DNA from: Oxalobacteraceae bacterium
GTDB taxonomy: Bacteria; Pseudomonadota; Gammaproteobacteria; Burkholderiales; Burkholderiaceae_D
Assembly: GCA_027485535.1 (NCBI GenBank)
Contig: JAIXQV010000209.1
Coordinates: 1 to 9,671 of the forward strand
DNA length: 9,671 nt
Reading direction: 5' to 3'
A program made the position numbers and the translations under genes. Under the pieces are notes generated by a model. The model ran no database searches. It saw only the letters and a list, made by a program, of their open reading frames with translations, and was not told where the DNA came from. Positions 6,008 to 9,671 of this stretch are shown here, one piece after another. Each line of letters starts with the position of its first letter. The first letter of the stretch is position 1.

Positions 6008-8074
6008 TTAGCGGATGCGCATACCGGGTTTGGCGCCCGGCCATGGCTCAAGAATGTACAGGCCGGGATCGGTATTCTCATCCTTGGCGCTGGCGGCCAG
6101 CACCATGCCCTCAGAGACGCCGAATTTCATTTTCCGCGGTGCCAGATTGGCAACTAACACGGTCAACTTGCCTTTCAATTGCTCGGGCTGATACGCCGAC
6201 TTGATCCCTGAGAACACATTACGCAGGCGACCCTCGCCTACATCCAGGGTGAGTCGGAGCAGCTTGTCGGAGCCTTCCACTAGCGCGCAGTCGACGATTT
6301 GCGCGACACGCAGGTCGATCTTCAGGAAGTCATCAATCTTGATCTCGGCATCAATTGCTTCGATATCCGACACGGGAATTTCCTCTACCGCTGAAGTGGG
6401 TGGCTCGAATAACTCATCCAGCATTTTTGGATCGACGCGCGTCATCAGATGCGAATAAGGCTGCATGACATGCTGATCTGGCAGCGCGCGGTTGACGTCG
6501 TTCCATTGCAAGGGCGCGATATTGAGTAATGCTTCGACTTGAGCGGCTAGCTCTGGCAACACTGGCTTGAGATACAGCGTGAGAATGCGGAACGCTTCTA
6601 GTAGCCGTGAACAAACTTCTTGGGTGCGTGCGTTATTCGCTGGATCTTTGGCGAGCTCCCATGGCTTATTGGCATCGACGTAAGCGTTGACCCGGTCGGC
6701 AAGTTCCATCACAAGGCGTAATGCCTTGCCATAGTCGCGCGCTTCATACAAGGCCGCAAGCTCATCGGCAGCGCCGCGCAATTCGGACAGGAAGCTATCG
6801 TCTTGCGTTGCCCACGCCATCGCTAGCTTGCCGTCGAATTTTTTCGTGATGAAACCGGCAGCACGGCTAGCGATGTTGATGTATTTGCCGATCAGATCGC
6901 TATTGACACGAGCGATGAAATCATCCGGGTTGAAGTCGACATCTTCGACACGGGCGTTTAGCTTGGCGGCGATGTAGTAACGCAGCCATTCAGGATTCAT
7001 TCCAATATCGAGGTAACGCAGCGGCGAGATCCCGGTGCCGCGCGACTTCGACATTTTTTCACCGCTGACCGTGATGAACCCGTGCACGAAAATATTATTC
7101 GGCACCTTGAAGTCCGAGAACTTCAGCATCGCCGGCCAGAACAGCGTGTGGAAGTAGGTAATGTCCTTGCCGATGAAGTGATACTGCTCAGTCGATGGGT
7201 CTGCCAGAAACGCATCAAAGTCGCGGCCCGTGCGCGTGAAATAGTTTTTTAGCGATGCCAGATAGCCGATCGGCGCATCCAGCCAGACATAAAAATACTT
7301 GCCGGGTGCGTCCGGAATCTCGATACCGAAGTAGGGCGCATCGCGCGAGATGTCCCAGTCACCAAGCCCGCTCTCGCCCTCGAGCCACTCGCGTGCCTTG
7401 TTCGCCACTTCAGGCTGCAAGCGCGCAGGATCGAGTGCCCAGGCGCGCAGGAAGTCGACACACTGCGGATCTGACAACCGGAAGAAATAATGTTCCGAGC
7501 TTTTCATGATCGGCGTGGCACCGGTCAGCGTCGAGTAGGGTTTCTTCAGCTCGGTAGGCGCATAGACTGCGCTACACACCTCACAGGCATCACCATACTG
7601 ATCTTGCGCGCCGCACTTCGGGCATTCACCTTTGATGTAGCGATCGGGCAAGAACATATTCTTGACCGGATCGTAGAATTGATCGATGGTCCGCGTCGCA
7701 ATCAGCCCTTTATCGCGCAGGCGACGATAGATTTCCTGCGAAAGAAAATGATTTTCAGGGCCGTCGGTGCTGTGCCAGTTGTCGAACGAAATATGAAAGC
7801 CATCCAGGTAGGCCTTGCGCCCTGAGGCGATATTGGCCACGAATGCCTGCGGTGTTACGCCCGCTTTCTCAGCCGCGATCATGATCGGCGCACCATGCGC
7901 ATCATCGGCGCCAACAAAATGCACCTCATGCCCGTGCATACGCATGAACCGCACCCAAATGTCGGCCTGGATGTATTCCATGATGTGGCCGATGTGGAAG
8001 GGGCCGTGCGCGTAGGGCAGCGCCGTCGTCACGAACAACTGGCGAGGCGCGGAACGGGCAGCAGTCATGCTCAT
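6008..8074 (-). CDS. metG: Methionyl-tRNA synthetase
   Basis: Class I synthetase that charges tRNA-Met and initiator tRNA in the cytoplasm. The full-length 688-aa protein has the HIGH motif at 27-30 (PFHIGHIMEYIQADIWVR), a zinc knuckle with four cysteines (about 150, 153, 163 and 166, CPKC...CEVC), the KMSKS motif at 339-343, the helical anticodon-binding domain (about 390-545) and a C-terminal EMAPII-like tRNA-binding and dimerisation domain (about 575-688, with FLKIDLRVAQIV and GLYILEPW). This is the E. coli-type, zinc-containing, dimeric form. Two ATGs (8074 and 8068) are possible starts; the first is chosen by length, and neither has a strong ribosome site. It heads the co-directional run DUF3460, scpA, panC, btuF, thioesterase and diverges from gltX. 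Confidence 0.98.
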   Translation of the reverse strand: MSMTAARSAPRQLFVTTALPYAHGPFHIGHIMEYIQADIWVRFMRMHGHEVHFVGADDAHGAPIMIAAEKAGVTPQAFVANIASGRKAYLDGFHISFDNWHSTDGPENHFLSQEIYRRLRDKGLIATRTIDQFYDPVKNMFLPDRYIKGECPKCGAQDQYGDACEVCSAVYAPTELKKPYSTLTGATPIMKSSEHYFFRLSDPQCVDFLRAWALDPARLQPEVANKAREWLEGESGLGDWDISRDAPYFGIEIPDAPGKYFYVWLDAPIGYLASLKNYFTRTGRDFDAFLADPSTEQYHFIGKDITYFHTLFWPAMLKFSDFKVPNNIFVHGFITVSGEKMSKSRGTGISPLRYLDIGMNPEWLRYYIAAKLNARVEDVDFNPDDFIARVNSDLIGKYINIASRAAGFITKKFDGKLAMAWATQDDSFLSELRGAADELAALYEARDYGKALRLVMELADRVNAYVDANKPWELAKDPANNARTQEVCSRLLEAFRILTLYLKPVLPELAAQVEALLNIAPLQWNDVNRALPDQHVMQPYSHLMTRVDPKMLDELFEPPTSAVEEIPVSDIEAIDAEIKIDDFLKIDLRVAQIVDCALVEGSDKLLRLTLDVGEGRLRNVFSGIKSAYQPEQLKGKLTVLVANLAPRKMKFGVSEGMVLAASAKDENTDPGLYILEPWPGAKPGMRIR

Positions 8075-8104
8075 TGCAGTATGTCTGGAAAAGGGGAAAC
8101 CGCG

Positions 8105-8110
8105 ATTCTA
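8105..8110 (-). promoter_or_regulatory. Candidate -10 element of the metG promoter
   Basis: On the - strand this reads TAGAAT, preceded by TGA. That makes an extended -10 (TGnTAGAAT), which can offset the lack of a recognisable -35. Transcription would start near 8098, giving a leader of about 24 nt. Confidence 0.45.
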
Positions 8111-8139
8111 TCAGCGCGGGGCATGGCCGTTGCTGCGGA

Positions 8140-8145
8140 TAGAAT
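8140..8145 (+). promoter_or_regulatory. Candidate -10 element of the gltX promoter
   Basis: TAGAAT lies 27 bases before the gltX ATG. The region 16-18 bp upstream is G/C-rich and has no TTGACA-like -35, and the -10 is not extended. The call rests on the hexamer, its position and its symmetry with the metG element. Confidence 0.4.
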
Positions 8146-8172
8146 GTCGGCTTTTGCCCTGCGAGCTGCTCC

Positions 8173-9567
8173 ATGACTGTCCGTACCCGCTTTGCGCCGA
8201 GTCCCACCGGCTATTTACACCTCGGCGGCGCACGCACCGCCCTGTTTGCCTGGGCGTATGCACGTCGATTTGGTGGCACTTTCATTTTGCGCATCGAAGA
8301 CACCGACCTCGAGCGCTCAACGCCCGAGGCCGTGCAGGCCATCATTGATGGCATGCAGTGGCTGGGTTTGCAGCACGATGAAGGCCCGTTTTACCAAATG
8401 CAGCGCATGGATCGCTACCGTGAAGTGATCGCGCAGATGCTGGGTGAAGGAAGCGCCTACCACTGTTACTGCTCGCCGGAGGAGGTCGAGGCGATGCGCA
8501 CTCGCCAACGCGCGGCTGGCGAGAAGCCTCGTTACGACGGTACATGGCGTCCCGAGCCAGGGAAGACGCTGCCAGCGATTCCTTCGGGGGTGCGACCGGT
8601 GGTGCGATTCCGTAATCCGACGGATGGTGATGTCAGTTGGGATGACGCAGTCAAGGGCAACATCACCATCTCGAACCGCGAGCTAGACGATTTGGTGATT
8701 GCACGCCCGGATGGCACGCCGACTTACAACTTTTGCGTGGTGGTGGATGACTGGGATATGCGTATCACCCACGTTATTCGCGGTGACGACCATGTCAACA
8801 ATACGCCGCGGCAAATCAATATTCTCAAAGCTTTGGGTGCGCAGTTACCGATTTATGGTCATGTACCGATGATTCTCGGTGCCGATGGCGAAAAATTATC
8901 CAAACGCCATGGGGCTGTCAGTGTGATGGAGTATCCAGCGCAGGGCTATCTCCCTGAGGCCATGCTGAATTATCTGGCGCGTCTGGGTTGGAGCCATGGT
9001 GACGAAGAAATTTTCAGCATGACGCAATTTTGTGAGTGGTTCGATCTCGATCACTTGACGAAATCACCAGCGCAGTTCAACCCGGAGAAGCTGGCTTGGT
9101 TGAATAATCACTACATCAAACACACGGATAATGCGCGACTCGCAACGCTGGCAATGCCGGAGTTGATGCGCGACGGCGCCCGATTTGAAAATGCACCGCC
9201 GTTGGAAGACGTGATTGCGCTATTGAAGGATCGCGCCAACACAGTGAACGAGCTGGCGGATGCAATGATGCTGTTTTATCGCGAGCCAAAGCCCGACGCC
9301 GCGTTGCTGGCGCAGCATTTAACCGACGTCGCGCGGGCCGCCCTGCGCAGTTTTGCCGAAGCCGCACAGGGCATTGATTGGACTAAAGAAGCGATCGCAG
9401 CGCTGATCAAGCAGGTGATTACCGATCATGGGATGAAGATGCCGCAACTGGCGATGCCGCTGCGCCTGACGGTCACCGGACAGCTTCAAACCCCCTCGGT
9501 AGATGCCGTGCTGGCCCTATTCGGTCGGCAGGTGGTGCTCGACAGGCTGGCAAGCCATTTGAAATAA
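8173..9567 (+). CDS. gltX: Glutamyl-tRNA synthetase
   Basis: Class I synthetase that charges tRNA-Glu, supplying both translation and, through glutamyl-tRNA reductase, tetrapyrrole synthesis. The 464-aa protein is near full family length (E. coli 471). Seen: FAPSPTGYLHLGGARTALFAW (7-27), which carries the HIGH-type motif at 16-19; RIEDTD; the HVIRGDDHVNNTPRQ segment; and KLSKR (241-245), the KMSKS equivalent. The zinc-binding insert is only half present: Cys98 and Cys100 are kept (CYC), but positions 125 and 127 are Trp and Pro (YDGTWRP) where E. coli has Cys and His. I recall this variant from other betaproteobacteria. The start is the only sensible ATG near the HIGH region, though the ribosome site is weak. 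It diverges from metG and is followed by a tRNA-Ala promoter. Confidence 0.98.
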   Translation: MTVRTRFAPSPTGYLHLGGARTALFAWAYARRFGGTFILRIEDTDLERSTPEAVQAIIDGMQWLGLQHDEGPFYQMQRMDRYREVIAQMLGEGSAYHCYCSPEEVEAMRTRQRAAGEKPRYDGTWRPEPGKTLPAIPSGVRPVVRFRNPTDGDVSWDDAVKGNITISNRELDDLVIARPDGTPTYNFCVVVDDWDMRITHVIRGDDHVNNTPRQINILKALGAQLPIYGHVPMILGADGEKLSKRHGAVSVMEYPAQGYLPEAMLNYLARLGWSHGDEEIFSMTQFCEWFDLDHLTKSPAQFNPEKLAWLNNHYIKHTDNARLATLAMPELMRDGARFENAPPLEDVIALLKDRANTVNELADAMMLFYREPKPDAALLAQHLTDVARAALRSFAEAAQGIDWTKEAIAALIKQVITDHGMKMPQLAMPLRLTVTGQLQTPSVDAVLALFGRQVVLDRLASHLK

Positions 9568-9568
9568 T

Positions 9569-9580
9569 TCCGGCCCCGGA
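9569..9580 (+). other. Short palindrome after gltX
   Basis: TCCGG (9569-9573) and CCGGA (9576-9580) flank two cytosines, one base after the gltX stop and directly against the -35 of the tRNA promoter. Only about four pairs can form around a realistic loop and no T-tract follows, so a terminator role is weak. Confidence 0.25.
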
Positions 9581-9610
9581 TTGTCAGACATTCAAAGAAA
9601 TGGCTATAAT
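9581..9610 (+). promoter_or_regulatory. Promoter of the tRNA-Ala gene
   Basis: TTGTCA (9581-9586) and a perfect TATAAT (9605-9610) are separated by 18 bp, a sigma70-type promoter. Transcription should begin near 9617, about 12 nt before the mature tRNA. This is the best-looking promoter in the window. Confidence 0.75.
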
Positions 9611-9628
9611 CTCGTTTCTGCTGCACAC

Positions 9629-9671
<43 letters not shown>

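Larger units (their letters stand above)
8105..8145. repeat. Inverted repeat with mirrored -10 elements between metG and gltX
   Basis: ATTCTATC (8105-8112) and GATAGAAT (8138-8145) are perfect inverted copies 25 bp apart. Two more pairs (8114 with 8136, 8115 with 8135) extend the symmetry past one mismatch. Each arm contains the TAGAAT hexamer of one of the divergent genes. Confidence 0.6.

Noticed and set aside
8067..8348. Overlapping + strand frame across the metG/gltX spacer
   Set aside because: It runs out of frame through the start of gltX, whose HIGH motif is unambiguous, and resembles no known protein.
9569..9580. Rho-independent terminator of gltX
   Set aside because: The stem is too short, the loop is impossible at full pairing, and the next bases are the tRNA promoter rather than a T-run.

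Overview
The window reads as ordinary, gene-dense chromosome of a betaproteobacterium, probably of the order Burkholderiales. The gene order metG, a small DUF3460-type gene, scpA, panC supports this. So do the PanC variant FVNRLQF and the GltX variant YDGTWRP, which I recall as usual in that class. I see no phage, insertion sequence, CRISPR array or plasmid function, and no gap between genes is longer than about 100 bases.

Left arm, + strand (1-2578): a vitamin B12 uptake cluster. It holds the C-terminal part of a BtuB-type TonB-dependent receptor (cut by the window edge), then BtuC (inner-membrane permease) and BtuD (ATPase). btuC and btuD overlap by one base (TGATG).

Middle, - strand (read from 8074 down to 2654): metG, a DUF3460 small protein, scpA, panC, btuF and a PaaI-like hotdog thioesterase. 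Spacings are about 39, 9, 53, -4 and 29 nt, so this may be one transcription unit or a few overlapping ones. It converges on btuD with a 75-nt spacer. The B12-binding protein BtuF is therefore encoded apart from btuBCD, on the opposite strand and coupled to panC. By eye, its BtuC-docking glutamates and the matching arginines of BtuC are all conserved, so the two arms most likely make one BtuB-BtuCDF import route.

Right arm, + strand: gltX (glutamyl-tRNA synthetase) diverges from metG across a 98-nt spacer holding two mirrored TAGAAT elements. It is followed by a strong-looking promoter and the first 43 nt of a tRNA-Ala(GGC), which is cut by the window end.

I found no convincing undescribed system. 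The points most worth a second look are the split B12 importer, the thioesterase beside btuF, the half-lost zinc site of GltX and the symmetric metG/gltX promoter region.
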